Positions 50,971-59,693 of a stretch of DNA of 64,000 bases are shown here, in pieces (the first letter of the stretch is position 1; each line of letters begins with the position of its first letter). Source of the DNA: Serratia liquefaciens (GTDB lineage: Bacteria > Pseudomonadota > Gammaproteobacteria > Enterobacterales > Enterobacteriaceae); the NCBI GenBank assembly GCA_012719855.1, contig JAAXZN010000054.1:1-64000 (forward strand), read 5' to 3'. A model generated the notes under the pieces. The model ran no database searches. It was not told the DNA's origin and worked only from the letters and a program-made list of their open reading frames with translations. The position numbers were made by a program, and so were the translations under genes.

Positions 50971-51603
50971 CTATTGGCCGGCGACCTCTGCCAGCGTTTT
51001 CATCATCAGCATCACCGAAGTCGCGCCCGGATCCTGATGACCGATGCTGCGCTCACCCAGGTAGCTGGCTCGCCCTTTGCGTGCCTGCATGGTGATGGTG
51101 CTTTCGACCGCCTGCTCCGCCCGCTCACTGGCGCGCTGCAGGGCTTCCGCCACGCTGAGCTGCTGCTCAACCGATTGACCAAGGCTGTCCACCACCGCCC
51201 ACCAGGCGTCGCACATGGTTTTATCACCCGGTTCCGCCTTGCCGCGCATCACTACGCCGTCAACGCCTTCCTGCATCAGTTGATGCAGCTCCGCCAGATC
51301 CAGGCTCTGCTTTGCGTTGGCCGCCTGTGCCGCACGGATGAAGAAGGTGCCAAACAGCGGACCGCTGGCGCCGCCCACGCTGGAAAGCAGCGTCATGCCG
51401 GTGTTTTTCAGGATAAAACCAATGTCTTTGTCCGCCACCGAAGGCAGTTTCTCCACCACCTTGTTGAAGCCGCGGTTCATGTTCAGCCCGTGGTCGGCGT
51501 CGCCGATCTCGGTATCCAGCCGGGTCAAGAAATCGCGCTGCTGAGTGAACACTTCGCCGCAACGCATCAGCCAATCGACCACTTGTTGTTTGGTTAACGC
51601 CAT
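50971..51603 (-). CDS. dhaL: Dihydroxyacetone kinase ADP-binding subunit DhaL
   Basis: DhaL holds ADP as a cofactor that is rephosphorylated by DhaM and transfers the phosphate to dihydroxyacetone on DhaK. The 210-residue helical protein has the Mg/nucleotide motif LDTEIGDADHGLNMNRGF (about 25-42), the glycine/serine loop LSSVGGASGPLFGTFF and GRASYLGERSIGHQDPGATS near the end. Gaps of 9 and 11 bases separate it from dhaK and dhaM. Confidence 0.96.
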   Translation of the reverse strand: MALTKQQVVDWLMRCGEVFTQQRDFLTRLDTEIGDADHGLNMNRGFNKVVEKLPSVADKDIGFILKNTGMTLLSSVGGASGPLFGTFFIRAAQAANAKQSLDLAELHQLMQEGVDGVVMRGKAEPGDKTMCDAWWAVVDSLGQSVEQQLSVAEALQRASERAEQAVESTITMQARKGRASYLGERSIGHQDPGATSVMLMMKTLAEVAGQ

Positions 51604-51612
51604 AATTCCTCC

Positions 51613-52683
51613 TCAGCAACCCCAACGCAGCGCAGGCGTTTTCACCGGCGCATCCCACAGGGACAACAGTTCGTCATCCACCTTCAGCAGCGTGATTGAT
51701 ACCCCTTGCATATCCAGCGACGTGCAGTAGGAACCGATCAGGCTGCGTTCGACGATCATCCCCGCTTCGGCACAGCGTTCCGCCAGACGGTGATAGACTC
51801 CATACAGCTCGGACAGGGGCGTCGCGCCCAGGTTGTTCACCAATGCAATCACGCGATCGCCACGCGTCAGCGGCTGTTTGGTTTGCGCTTCATCACGCCA
51901 TTCTCCCTGCTGACGATCCCAGACGCGGAGGGTGCGCTGGTAGTGGCCATGGTCTATCAGGGTATGGAACATGTCGTCCACCGCCGCATTGAGGGTGGTA
52001 AACGGACGCCGCGCAATGCCCGGCTCGCCATGAATGCCGACGCCAAACTCCATCTCGTTTTCCGCCAGCACGAACGAGGGCTTGCCGGCGGCCGGTACGG
52101 TACAGGCCCCCAATGCGATGCCGATCGAATGCCCGTGATTATTGATGCTGTGACCCAACGTCACCAGGCTATCCAGATCGTCGCCGCGCGCCGCTGCCGC
52201 ACCGAGCAGTTTTTCCATCAGCACGGTATTGGCCACCCCACGACGTCCGGCGGTGAACAGGCTGTCTTTGACCGCCACGTCATCGTCCACCAGCACCGTC
52301 GCCACCTGGACGCCGCTGTCGTGCAACAGCTCGGTGGCGGTTTCAAAGTTCAGCACGTCGCCGGTGTAGTTTTTAATCAGCAACAGCACCCCGGCACCGC
52401 CGTCGATCGCCTGGCCGCACTCGTACATTTTGTCCGGCGTTGGCGAGGTGAAAATTTCGCCCGGGCAGGCGCCGTCAAGCATACCTTCGCCAACAAAACC
52501 GCAGTGCATCGGCTCATGGCCGCTGCCGCCGCCGGACAGGATCGCCACTTTGCCCGCGACCGGCGCGTCGGCGCGAGTGACGAACACCGGCTCCTGATGC
52601 ACCAACAGTTCCGGGTGCGCCTCCGCCAGCCCCAGCAGTTGCTCTTCCAGTACCGACTCCACCTTATTAATCAGTTTCTTCAC
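51613..52683 (-). CDS. dhaK: Dihydroxyacetone-binding kinase subunit DhaK
   Basis: DhaK binds dihydroxyacetone covalently through a hemiaminal to His. The GTG start at 52683, with GAGG 8 bases upstream, gives 356 residues, the E. coli length. Motifs are ILSGGGSGHEPMHCGFVGEG (about 48-67) and MEFGVGIHGEPGIAR, whose His (about 219) is the substrate-binding residue. Also present is LLLIKNYTGDVLNFE. The frame extends upstream to 52764 without a ribosome site. Confidence 0.96.
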   Translation of the reverse strand: MKKLINKVESVLEEQLLGLAEAHPELLVHQEPVFVTRADAPVAGKVAILSGGGSGHEPMHCGFVGEGMLDGACPGEIFTSPTPDKMYECGQAIDGGAGVLLLIKNYTGDVLNFETATELLHDSGVQVATVLVDDDVAVKDSLFTAGRRGVANTVLMEKLLGAAAARGDDLDSLVTLGHSINNHGHSIGIALGACTVPAAGKPSFVLAENEMEFGVGIHGEPGIARRPFTTLNAAVDDMFHTLIDHGHYQRTLRVWDRQQGEWRDEAQTKQPLTRGDRVIALVNNLGATPLSELYGVYHRLAERCAEAGMIVERSLIGSYCTSLDMQGVSITLLKVDDELLSLWDAPVKTPALRWGC

Positions 52684-52735
52684 GGTTATTTCCTCGTTTG
52701 GTCCACGGGACGCAGCCTGCTGCGCCCCTGCGGTA

Positions 52736-53842
52736 TCAGCTTGAGTGTCGTTGCAGCCAGGCATTGCCCAGTCGATCTGCCGTCAGAATGGCCGCCTGAA
52801 CGCTGGCCGGCGTGACCTTGAACGGCATGTTGTGAATTGTTTCGCCGGCGGCGCAGCTGGCTTCGGCAACCGCCATGATTTTCTCTGCCGCATCGCCGCT
52901 AACCCCCATTTGCGCCAGCGTGATCGGCAAACCGAGCTGCTGACAGAAATCCAGCACCGTTTCGATCTGCTCCATGCTGCTGTTTTGCAGCACCAGCTGC
53001 GACAGCGTGCCAAAAGCCACTTTCTCGCCGTGGTACAGATGATGGCACTCTTCAAGCACGGTAAAGCCGTTGTGGATGGCATGCGCCCCCGCCAACCCGC
53101 TGCTTTCAAAGCCTATGCCGCTCAGGTAGGTATTGGCCTCGATAATGCGTTCGACCGCCTCCGTCACTACCCCGGCCTCTACCGCCAGCTTGGCCTTGAC
53201 GCCCTCCGCCAACAGCGTCTCATAACACAGGCGCGCCAGGTTGAGGGCTGCCAGCGTCGATTTTCCGCCCGCCATGCTGGTGGCCTGCGCATCGAAACAC
53301 GACTGAGCCTCAAAATAAGTCGACAACGCATCGCCCATGCCCGCCACCAGCAGCCGCACCGGGGCCTTGGCGATAATGGCACTGTCCATCACCACCATGT
53401 CCGGATTGCGCGGGTAAATCAGGTATTCGGCAAATTCGCCCTGTTCGGTATAAATCACCGACAACGCGCTGGTCGGCGCATCGGTAGAGGCAATCGTCGG
53501 GATCAGCACCACCGGCAGGTGCTGGTAATACGCAATCGCTTTGGCAGTATCCAGCGTTTTGCCGCCGCCGATGCCAATCACACCGCGACAGCCGTGAGCC
53601 TTGAGCTCCTGGCCGAGCCGGTCGATTTCCTTATGGCAGCATTCGCCGTTGAACACGCAGGCATGGTGCTTCACCCCGTGCTGTTGCAGGCTGCCCATCA
53701 GGGTATCGCCCGCCAGCTTCATCACGAAGTCGTCGGCAATCACGAAATAATGGTCGGCAAGGTTTTTTGCGTATTCACCCACGGCGGCCAATGCGTTGGC
53801 GCCTTGAATGTACTTGCCTGGAGACTGGATGATTCTCAACAT
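52736..53842 (-). CDS. gldA: Glycerol dehydrogenase (GldA/DhaD type)
   Basis: It oxidises glycerol to dihydroxyacetone with NAD+, feeding the dhaKLM kinase. The 368-residue metal-dependent dehydrogenase begins LRIIQSPGKYIQGANAL. It has the NAD loop GIGGGKTLDTAKAIAY, the metal ligands Asp in AGMGDALSTYFEA, His in GLAGAHAIHNGF and His in LYHGEKVAFGTL. It is the promoter-proximal gene of the dha operon (52 bases before dhaK). Together these allow oxidative use of glycerol independent of glpK, as in Klebsiella and Citrobacter dha systems. No dhaB or dhaT genes are present. Confidence 0.93.
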   Translation of the reverse strand: MLRIIQSPGKYIQGANALAAVGEYAKNLADHYFVIADDFVMKLAGDTLMGSLQQHGVKHHACVFNGECCHKEIDRLGQELKAHGCRGVIGIGGGKTLDTAKAIAYYQHLPVVLIPTIASTDAPTSALSVIYTEQGEFAEYLIYPRNPDMVVMDSAIIAKAPVRLLVAGMGDALSTYFEAQSCFDAQATSMAGGKSTLAALNLARLCYETLLAEGVKAKLAVEAGVVTEAVERIIEANTYLSGIGFESSGLAGAHAIHNGFTVLEECHHLYHGEKVAFGTLSQLVLQNSSMEQIETVLDFCQQLGLPITLAQMGVSGDAAEKIMAVAEASCAAGETIHNMPFKVTPASVQAAILTADRLGNAWLQRHSS

Positions 53843-53933
53843 AACCGGATCCTTGTAGGGAAATTGGCGATGGTAACGTTCAGATATCAGGTGATGCTGC
53901 GTCGGTCTTGTGCCGCCGCGTTGTTATGGACTG

Positions 53934-54022
53934 ACTATAGGGCTTGCCGCTCGCTTTGCGATCTCGGGATTTTTCGTTTCATTATGGAACATTGCTTTCC
54001 CCATGACGTTCCATAATGAAAC
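53934..54022 (-). promoter_or_regulatory. dha operon control region: TATAGT box and 15-bp perfect inverted repeat
   Basis: GTTTCATTATGGAAC (53976-53990) and GTTCCATAATGAAAC (54008-54022) are exact reverse complements 17 bases apart. A TATAGT box (53939-53934, minus strand) gives a likely start near 53927, placing the arms at about -49 to -95, as expected for activator sites such as those of DhaR. The remaining gap to ygiB shows only its promoter region. Confidence 0.6.
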
Positions 54023-54194
54023 CCTGACGCCGCTTTTTTCGTCAGTAAAGCGAGCTGGCGCACAGCCCAACGTATAACTGCGTAAAGAGTGGATTCTGTG
54101 GGCGTTTCAGCTTTAATTTTGACCATCTTTCCCCTATTCTTACGGCCACTACTGGGAAAGGGCGAAAACAGCCCGACTGATGGGATTACTAACG

Positions 54195-54863
54195 ATGAAA
54201 CGGACAAAAAACATCAACCAAGAGACGTTCCGCAAATCCTGGCGCAACTACCGTGTTGCCCCCGTTGCTTTGGCGATCAGCGCAGTCTTTATGCTAGCCG
54301 GCTGCGAGAAGAGCGATGAAACTGTCTCCATGTATCAGAATGCCGACGATTGTTCGCGCAACAACCCTTCCATGAGCGAGCAGTGCACCACCGCCTATAA
54401 CAACGCCCTGAAAGAAGCCGAGAAAACGGCGCCGAAATACGCGACCCGCGAAGACTGCGTCGCCGAGTTCGGCGAAGCTCAGTGTACTCAGGCACCTGCT
54501 CCGGCTCAGGCCGGCATGGCCGCAGAGTCGCAGAGCAGCGGCAGCTTCTGGATGCCGCTGATGGCCGGTTACATGATGGGCCGCATGATGGGAGGCTCCG
54601 GTTTTGCTCAGCAGCCGCTGTTCACCTCCAAAAATGCAGCCAGCCCGGCTAACGGCAAATTCGTTGACGCCAGCGGCAAGAGCTATGGCCCCGCCACCGC
54701 CGGCGGTCGCACCATGACGGTGCCGAAAACCGCGATGGCACCTAAGCCGGCAGTGACCAATACCGTCACCCGTGGCGGCTTTGGCGAATCCGTGGCCAAG
54801 CAAACCAGCATGCAGCGCAGCAGCGCGACGTCCAATTCCGGCTCACGCAGCATGGGCGGTTAA
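54195..54863 (+). CDS. ygiB: DUF1190 lipoprotein-like protein YgiB
   Basis: The 222-residue protein matches E. coli YgiB throughout. A basic N-terminus and hydrophobic stretch end [15 protein letters not shown], a probable lipoprotein box with Cys after AG. Conserved segments follow: [40 protein letters not shown] and the Ser-rich end RSMGG. Its function is unknown; it is often linked with biofilm and envelope genes. It is paired with ygiC 3 bases downstream. Confidence 0.94.
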   Translation: MKRTKNINQETFRKSWRNYRVAPVALAISAVFMLAGCEKSDETVSMYQNADDCSRNNPSMSEQCTTAYNNALKEAEKTAPKYATREDCVAEFGEAQCTQAPAPAQAGMAAESQSSGSFWMPLMAGYMMGRMMGGSGFAQQPLFTSKNAASPANGKFVDASGKSYGPATAGGRTMTVPKTAMAPKPAVTNTVTRGGFGESVAKQTSMQRSSATSNSGSRSMGG

Positions 54864-54866
54864 TGC

Positions 54867-56027
54867 ATGAAACGCGTTGCGATTACCGAGCGTCCGGACT
54901 GGCGCGAAAAAGCCACCGAATTCGGCTTCCGTTTCCACACCATGTACGGCGAGCCCTACTGGTGTGAGGATGCCTATTACCAATTCACGCTGGCGCAGAT
55001 TGAAGAAATTGAAAACGCCACCGCCGAATTGCACCAGATGTGCCTGCAGGTGGTAGAGAAAGTGGTCAGCAGCGATGCGCTGATGACCAAGTTCCGCATC
55101 CCGAAACACACCTGGGAATTCGTGCGCAGTTCATGGCGCACCAACCAGCCTTCGCTGTATTCGCGTCTCGATCTGGCCTACGACGGCGTTAACCCGCCCA
55201 AGCTGCTGGAAAACAACGCCGATACGCCGACCTCATTGTATGAAGCGGCCTTTTTCCAATGGCTGTGGCTGGAAGATCAGATCAATGCGGGCAATCTCAG
55301 CCCGGAATCCGATCAGTACAACAGCCTGCAGGAAAAGCTGATCGAGCGTTTCGCCGATCTGAAAGCGCACCACGGTTTTGGCCTGCTGCACATGGCCTGC
55401 TGCCAGGACAGTGAAGAAGATCGCGGGACAGTGCAGTATCTGCAAGATTGCGCGCTGGAAGCTGGCGTGCCGACCGAATTCCTGTTTATGGAAGAAATTG
55501 GCCTGGGTGAGAAAGGTCAGTTTACCGACCTGCAGAATCAGGTCATCGGTAACCTGTTCAAGCTTTACCCGTGGGAGTTCATGCTGCGCGAGATGTTTTC
55601 CACCAAGCTGGAAGACGCCGGCGTACGCTGGCTGGAGCCGGCATGGAAAAGCATCATTTCCAACAAGGCGCTGCTGCCGATGCTGTGGGAAATGTTCCCG
55701 GATCATCCAAATCTGCTGGCGGCCTACTTTGCTGAAGACGAGCATCCGCAGCTTGACCACTACGTCACCAAGCCGCTGTTCTCACGCGAAGGTGCCAATA
55801 TCCAGATCGTGCAAAACGGCCAGCAAGTCGCGAGCGTCGATGGCCCTTACGGCGAAGAAGGCATGATCGTGCAGCAGTTCCACCCGCTGCCCCAGTTTGA
55901 AGGCAGCTATACGCTGATCGGCAGTTGGTTGGTCGACGATCAACCCTGCGGGATCGGCCTGCGCGAAGATCGTGAACTGATCACCCAGGATCTGTCGCGT
56001 TTCTATCCGCATATCATTCTCGGCTAA
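54867..56027 (+). CDS. ygiC: ATP-grasp glutathionylspermidine-synthase-like protein YgiC
   Basis: This 386-residue ATP-grasp ligase is related to the synthetase domain of Gss but lacks the amidase domain. E. coli YgiC does not make glutathionylspermidine, so the true substrate is unknown. Features are [17 protein letters not shown]-like N-terminus, [19 protein letters not shown] and CDS-final segments [19 protein letters not shown] and [20 protein letters not shown], which hold Mg/ATP residues. It forms a unit with ygiB. A terminator follows. Confidence 0.93.
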   Translation: MKRVAITERPDWREKATEFGFRFHTMYGEPYWCEDAYYQFTLAQIEEIENATAELHQMCLQVVEKVVSSDALMTKFRIPKHTWEFVRSSWRTNQPSLYSRLDLAYDGVNPPKLLENNADTPTSLYEAAFFQWLWLEDQINAGNLSPESDQYNSLQEKLIERFADLKAHHGFGLLHMACCQDSEEDRGTVQYLQDCALEAGVPTEFLFMEEIGLGEKGQFTDLQNQVIGNLFKLYPWEFMLREMFSTKLEDAGVRWLEPAWKSIISNKALLPMLWEMFPDHPNLLAAYFAEDEHPQLDHYVTKPLFSREGANIQIVQNGQQVASVDGPYGEEGMIVQQFHPLPQFEGSYTLIGSWLVDDQPCGIGLREDRELITQDLSRFYPHIILG

Positions 56028-56044
56028 CGGCTCAGTTGGTGAGT

Positions 56045-56073
56045 AAAAAGCGCGATCGTATCGCGTTTTTTTT
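56045..56073 (+). terminator. Terminator of ygiBC
   Basis: CGCGAT-cgt-ATCGCG forms a stem followed by nine Ts, with As on the left. It lies 18 bases past the ygiC stop and separates ygiBC from the cupin operon. Confidence 0.92.
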
Positions 56074-56085
56074 ATGCTTTTCGTC

Positions 56086-56114
56086 TGGTGATTAATCGAT
56101 TAACCTCCTATACT
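56086..56114 (+). promoter_or_regulatory. Promoter of the cupin operon with LacI-type operator in its spacer
   Basis: TATACT (56109-56114) is a good -10, and TGGTGA (56086-56091) 17 bases upstream a weak -35. The perfect palindrome TTAATCGATTAA (56092-56103) lies exactly in the spacer. The same core occurs twice near the lacI-type gene at 62.1 kb. Confidence 0.75.
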
Positions 56115-56150
56115 CGAAGCGTCTGTTCTCCTCGGGCGGAGCAACCAGAT

Positions 56151-56714
56151 ATGAAACTGACGTCCATGATCCCACCGCAGGTCAACCTGGCGGACGGATG
56201 CTTTACCGCACCTGATATCCAACGCAAATCCACGACGCTGGGCAGCCTGGCGGGGATCTTTGCCGATCCCGTGGCCTGGCAAAGCTTGCCGGCGGAGCTT
56301 GCCGTCTATCAGGTAGAAATGTTGCCTTCCGTGCAGCAGGAAGGCGAACTGTTTGTCGGCACCACTCATCTGCAACCCGGTCGGGTGGGCGACGAATTCT
56401 TTATGACCCGCGGGCATTTTCACCAGCGGCCAGAACAGGCTGAGTTCTATTTTGGCCTACGGGGCCAGGGCTTGCTGTTGCTGCAACACCAGGACGGCGC
56501 TTGTTCGCTGGAACAGGTTTCCCCCGGTAGCGTTCACCATATCCCCTCCTTTACCGCACACCGTTTGATCAACACCGGTAATGACGTGCTCTCTGCGCTG
56601 GCGGTCTGGCCAACGGTCGCCGGCCACAACTACGATGCATTGCAGCCTCAGGGATTCAAGCTGCGGGTCTTTGCCGACGGCGAAGGTTGGAAGGCGGAGG
56701 CGCAGTATGAGTGA
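56151..56714 (+). CDS. Cupin-type phosphoglucose isomerase family protein (first of a pair)
   Basis: Archaeal-type cupin GPIs interconvert glucose 6-phosphate and fructose 6-phosphate with a metal ion. This 187-residue protein has FFMTRGHFHQRPEQAEFYFGLRG (about 82-104), where HxH and the later Glu match the metal ligands, and SVHHIPSFTAHRLINTG, carrying a further His. The start at 56151 follows CGGAG at 10 bases. The last 8 bases overlap the next gene (ATGAGTGA), so the two are translationally coupled. Being an extra isomerase in a sugar PTS regulon, it may act on an uncommon hexose phosphate. Confidence 0.8.
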   Translation: MKLTSMIPPQVNLADGCFTAPDIQRKSTTLGSLAGIFADPVAWQSLPAELAVYQVEMLPSVQQEGELFVGTTHLQPGRVGDEFFMTRGHFHQRPEQAEFYFGLRGQGLLLLQHQDGACSLEQVSPGSVHHIPSFTAHRLINTGNDVLSALAVWPTVAGHNYDALQPQGFKLRVFADGEGWKAEAQYE

Positions 56715-57489
56715 CTCGATGCTGCGATTTGGGCTTGATGTCCGCATTAGCGACAGCCCGATGGGGTTCGGCTATGGCGATGACGTCATTGGCCCTTTGC
56801 CGGAGATCCGCACGCTGGAGCAAATCCGCCGCTCCCTGCGCGATCCTGACTGCCACGGACCAGAGCAGGTGTATGCCATCGCGATGGACGTCGCCAAACA
56901 GCAACATTTGGCCGAATTGAAGAAGCGCATGTTGCTGTTCGGCATTGTCACCTATGCCAAAGGTCAGTTGGGTCAGGAGCCGATACGCAGCCAGGGACAC
57001 GTGCACCGTATCAGCGCGCACAGCGGTTGGTCACCACCGGAGCTGTATGAAATCTGGCAGGGAAAGGCGATCATTTACATGCAGGAACGGGTGGAATATG
57101 AACCGGGCCGCTGCTTCGCCGTCCATGCCGGGCCCGGCGAGAAGGTGCTGGTGCCGCCGGGCTGGGCCCACGCCACGATTTCTGCCGACCCTCACCAGCC
57201 GCTGACCTTCGCTGCCTGGTGCGATCGTGAATATGGCTTTGAATACGATGCCGTGCGTGAATACAAAGGACTGGCGTGGTACCCGCTGTTGCAGGGCGAC
57301 AATATTATCTGGCAACAGAACCCGCGTTATCAATCCGGCCGGCTGCACGCCATCGGCCCACGCCAATACCATGAATTCGGTCTGAGTGATGCCCCGTTAT
57401 ACTCGCAGTTTGAGGCCGATCCGGCGCGCTTCCAGTTCATTTCCAAACCGGGCAGCGTAGCGGAAAAATGGCAGCGGTTTGAGCCATAA
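56707..57489 (+). CDS. Cupin-type sugar-phosphate isomerase family protein (second of a pair)
   Basis: This 260-residue protein is of the same broad GPI-cupin type as its upstream partner but is clearly divergent. Metal-ligand candidates are in QGHVHRISAHSGWSPPELYE (about 96-115) and the later PPGWAHATI. The C-terminal ~75 residues (YHEFGLSDAPLYSQFEADPA and nearby) add a tail absent in its partner. It overlaps the upstream gene by 8 bases. Two adjacent different cupins could form a hetero-oligomer or catalyse successive isomerisations. It ends before a strong terminator. Confidence 0.75.
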   Translation: MSDSMLRFGLDVRISDSPMGFGYGDDVIGPLPEIRTLEQIRRSLRDPDCHGPEQVYAIAMDVAKQQHLAELKKRMLLFGIVTYAKGQLGQEPIRSQGHVHRISAHSGWSPPELYEIWQGKAIIYMQERVEYEPGRCFAVHAGPGEKVLVPPGWAHATISADPHQPLTFAAWCDREYGFEYDAVREYKGLAWYPLLQGDNIIWQQNPRYQSGRLHAIGPRQYHEFGLSDAPLYSQFEADPARFQFISKPGSVAEKWQRFEP

Positions 57490-57492
57490 CAA

Positions 57493-57528
57493 AAGCGGGG
57501 GCGAATACAGGTACATTCGCCCCCGCTT
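57493..57528. terminator. Bidirectional terminator between the cupin and PTS operons
   Basis: AAGCGGGGGCGAAT and ATTCGCCCCCGCTT form a perfect 14-bp stem with an 8-nt loop between convergent genes. T-rich sequence is modest (TTCTCTATTC on the right). It separates the two halves of the same regulon. Confidence 0.88.
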
Positions 57529-57545
57529 CTCTATTCAACGACAGA

Positions 57546-58367
57546 TTAAGAGAACAAACCGCAGGCCACCCCTGCCGCCGCCAGGGCCAGCAGCCCCAAC
57601 ATCGCTTTCACCGGTGACAACCCCCGCTTGGCCATCAGGTACCAGGTCATCAGCACCACGATCAGCGGCATCAGGTTAGGGAAAATGCCGTCCAGCATTT
57701 GCTGCAGGTGAATATTCACCCCGTCTTTGGTGACGAACTCCAGGCCGGTGCCCAGCTTGACGTAGCTCGCGGCTACGCCGCCCATAACGAACACTCCCAG
57801 CAGGGAAAGCGCTTCCCGCAGACGTGAGGACTTGCTGCTGACCAGCATTTCCACCGAGCCGGAGCCCATATGGTAGCCCTTCATAAACAGCCAGTAAGAG
57901 CCGGGAATGACGATCAGGCTGAACGCCATAATATAGAATAACGGGCCAATCACGCTGCCGCCGGCTGCCAGCGCCATACCGATGCTCAACAAAATGGGCA
58001 ACAGCATGCCCGGCACCATGGAGTCGCCGATACCCGCCACCGGCCCCATCAGGCCGACCTTGAGCGTATTGATGGTTTCACCGTCGATCGGCTCACCGTT
58101 GGCACGTTTTTCCTCCAGCCCGATCACCATGCCGTTAACAATCGCGCCCAGCTGCGGCTCGGTGTTATAGAACGAGGTGTGGCGGCGAATGGCCTCAATG
58201 CGCTGTTGTTTTTCCGGATACAGCTTTTTCAGCGCCGGCATCATGCTCAGGCAAAAACCGTAAGATTCCAGACGTTCAAAGCTCATCGATGACAGGTTGT
58301 ACATCATCCAGCTGCGCCAGCAACGACGCAGGTCCTGCTTATTCAATTTTGGTGTTGGCGTATCCAT
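57546..58367 (-). CDS. PTS mannose/sorbose-family EIID
   Basis: This integral membrane partner of EIIC has 273 residues and is unique to the mannose PTS family. Family marks are LRRCWRSWMMYNLSSMSFER at the N-terminus, FYNTEPQLGAIVNGMVIGLEE and LMGPVAGIGDSMVPGMLLPI. The C-terminus is hydrophobic. It shares one base with the EIIC gene (TGATG). It is the last gene of the manA-like-IIA-IIB-IIC-IID operon. Confidence 0.94.
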   Translation of the reverse strand: MDTPTPKLNKQDLRRCWRSWMMYNLSSMSFERLESYGFCLSMMPALKKLYPEKQQRIEAIRRHTSFYNTEPQLGAIVNGMVIGLEEKRANGEPIDGETINTLKVGLMGPVAGIGDSMVPGMLLPILLSIGMALAAGGSVIGPLFYIMAFSLIVIPGSYWLFMKGYHMGSGSVEMLVSSKSSRLREALSLLGVFVMGGVAASYVKLGTGLEFVTKDGVNIHLQQMLDGIFPNLMPLIVVLMTWYLMAKRGLSPVKAMLGLLALAAAGVACGLFS

Positions 58368-59167
58368 CAGAATTCATCCTCATCGTCAGCCTGAGGCGCG
58401 GCCTGTGCGGCAGCCACCTGCGGCTCTGGCTTATAGTTGTAGTGAATCAATGCCAGCAGCGCGCCGACAATCACCAGCGCCACCATATTCAGCTTGAGGA
58501 AAACAATGCAGATGAACCCCACCAGGAAGTAAATCAGCATGCTGTAGCTTTTGATAATCTGCTTAAGAAGAATGGCGATACCGACCGCAGGCAGAATGCC
58601 GCCGACCACGTTCATGGTAGTCAGCACCAGCGTCGGCAAGCTGTCCATAAAGGCGTTGATATAGCGCGCCCCGAAAAAGACGGCGATAAACGTCGGCACA
58701 AAGCGCAGCAGGAAGTTGGTGACCTGCGGCCAGATGGCGCTGTTGAGGTAAATGCCCTGTTCATCCCCGCGTTCCACCGCCAGATCCGCACGGTGGTTCC
58801 AGTAGGAATTGAGTACCATCATGGCATTGAACAGCACGGTGCCCATGATGCCGATAGTTGCCGCCAGGGCGACGGCCACCTCGGGCCCTTTACCGGAAAG
58901 AATGCCCAGCGCAATCGCCGGGAAGGCCACAAAGTTGAGGTCGGCCGGCATCGATCCGCCCGGTGTCACCATGGCGATATAAACCGCCTGTACCGCCACA
59001 CCGATGATGATGCCGGTCTGTACATCGCCGAGGATAGCCCCCACCAGCATGCCGGAGACCAGCGGACGGCTGAGAATATACCAGCCTCCGGTCAGTCCCA
59101 GCAGCCAGGGGCTGCTCAGCGCGCCGAGATAGCAAAGTATCCCGATAAGCGTCGCTTCAAACCACAT
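58367..59167 (-). CDS. PTS mannose/sorbose-family EIIC
   Basis: This membrane channel subunit of 266 residues has the family motifs LVSGMLVGAILGDVQTGIIIG and VTPGGSMPADLNFVAFPAIA, then several helices. The C-terminal tail after about residue 245 is Ala/Gln-rich and acidic (ends DDEDEF), cytoplasmic. It lies 22 bases after the EIIB gene. Confidence 0.93.
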   Translation of the reverse strand: MWFEATLIGILCYLGALSSPWLLGLTGGWYILSRPLVSGMLVGAILGDVQTGIIIGVAVQAVYIAMVTPGGSMPADLNFVAFPAIALGILSGKGPEVAVALAATIGIMGTVLFNAMMVLNSYWNHRADLAVERGDEQGIYLNSAIWPQVTNFLLRFVPTFIAVFFGARYINAFMDSLPTLVLTTMNVVGGILPAVGIAILLKQIIKSYSMLIYFLVGFICIVFLKLNMVALVIVGALLALIHYNYKPEPQVAAAQAAPQADDEDEF

Positions 59168-59189
59168 AGTTCACTCCTGCCGTTCAGGC

Positions 59190-59684
59190 TTATTTGAGTT
59201 TCTTTTTTGCGTCCAGCCAACTGAAATGGCTGGCATCCGGGACTAAACGGAATTCGATGGCATGGCCGTGTTCGGTCAGAAAATCGAAGGCTTCCGACTC
59301 TGTCACAGTCACGGATTGATTCGGGCCGATAGTCACCGTGTCCTTGCGGGCAGACATAGGGCCGACGTTGATTTTCTTGTTGCGATTGCTGAGATCGATC
59401 CCTGCCTCCATCAGTCGGCGCAGCGTGACCGGCGATTTGCCAATCACGAAGTACTGCTTGTCGCTGGCGATCACCTTCGGCAATTTTTCTATCGCCTGCT
59501 GTACGGTGAACAGCCATACCTTGGTGTCCTGCACCGCCCCTTTCATCACCGATGACAACAGCGGATCTGCCGCGACCTCATCATCAATCGCCACGATGCC
59601 ATCGCAGGGCAGCTCTTTCGCCCAGCGGGTCACCAGTTGACCGTGAATGACCCGGTCGTCGATACGTACGAATGAAATAGCCAT
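59190..59684 (-). CDS. PTS mannose/sorbose-family EIIB
   Basis: This soluble phosphocarrier of 164 residues starts AISFVRIDDRVIHGQLVTRW, where His14 is the expected phosphorylation site. It then shows the family order KGAVQDTKVWLFTVQQA. In this operon EIIA and EIIB are separate proteins, whereas E. coli ManX fuses them, so it is nearer the sorbose/agl type layout. The gap to the EIIA gene is 9 bases. Confidence 0.94.
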   Translation of the reverse strand: MAISFVRIDDRVIHGQLVTRWAKELPCDGIVAIDDEVAADPLLSSVMKGAVQDTKVWLFTVQQAIEKLPKVIASDKQYFVIGKSPVTLRRLMEAGIDLSNRNKKINVGPMSARKDTVTIGPNQSVTVTESEAFDFLTEHGHAIEFRLVPDASHFSWLDAKKKLK

Positions 59685-59693
59685 ACTCTCTCC

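Noticed and set aside
52745-54016. 423-residue open frame antisense to gldA
   Set aside because: Product of high-GC codon bias opposite a clear gldA; composition is Arg/His/Gln-rich with no motifs.
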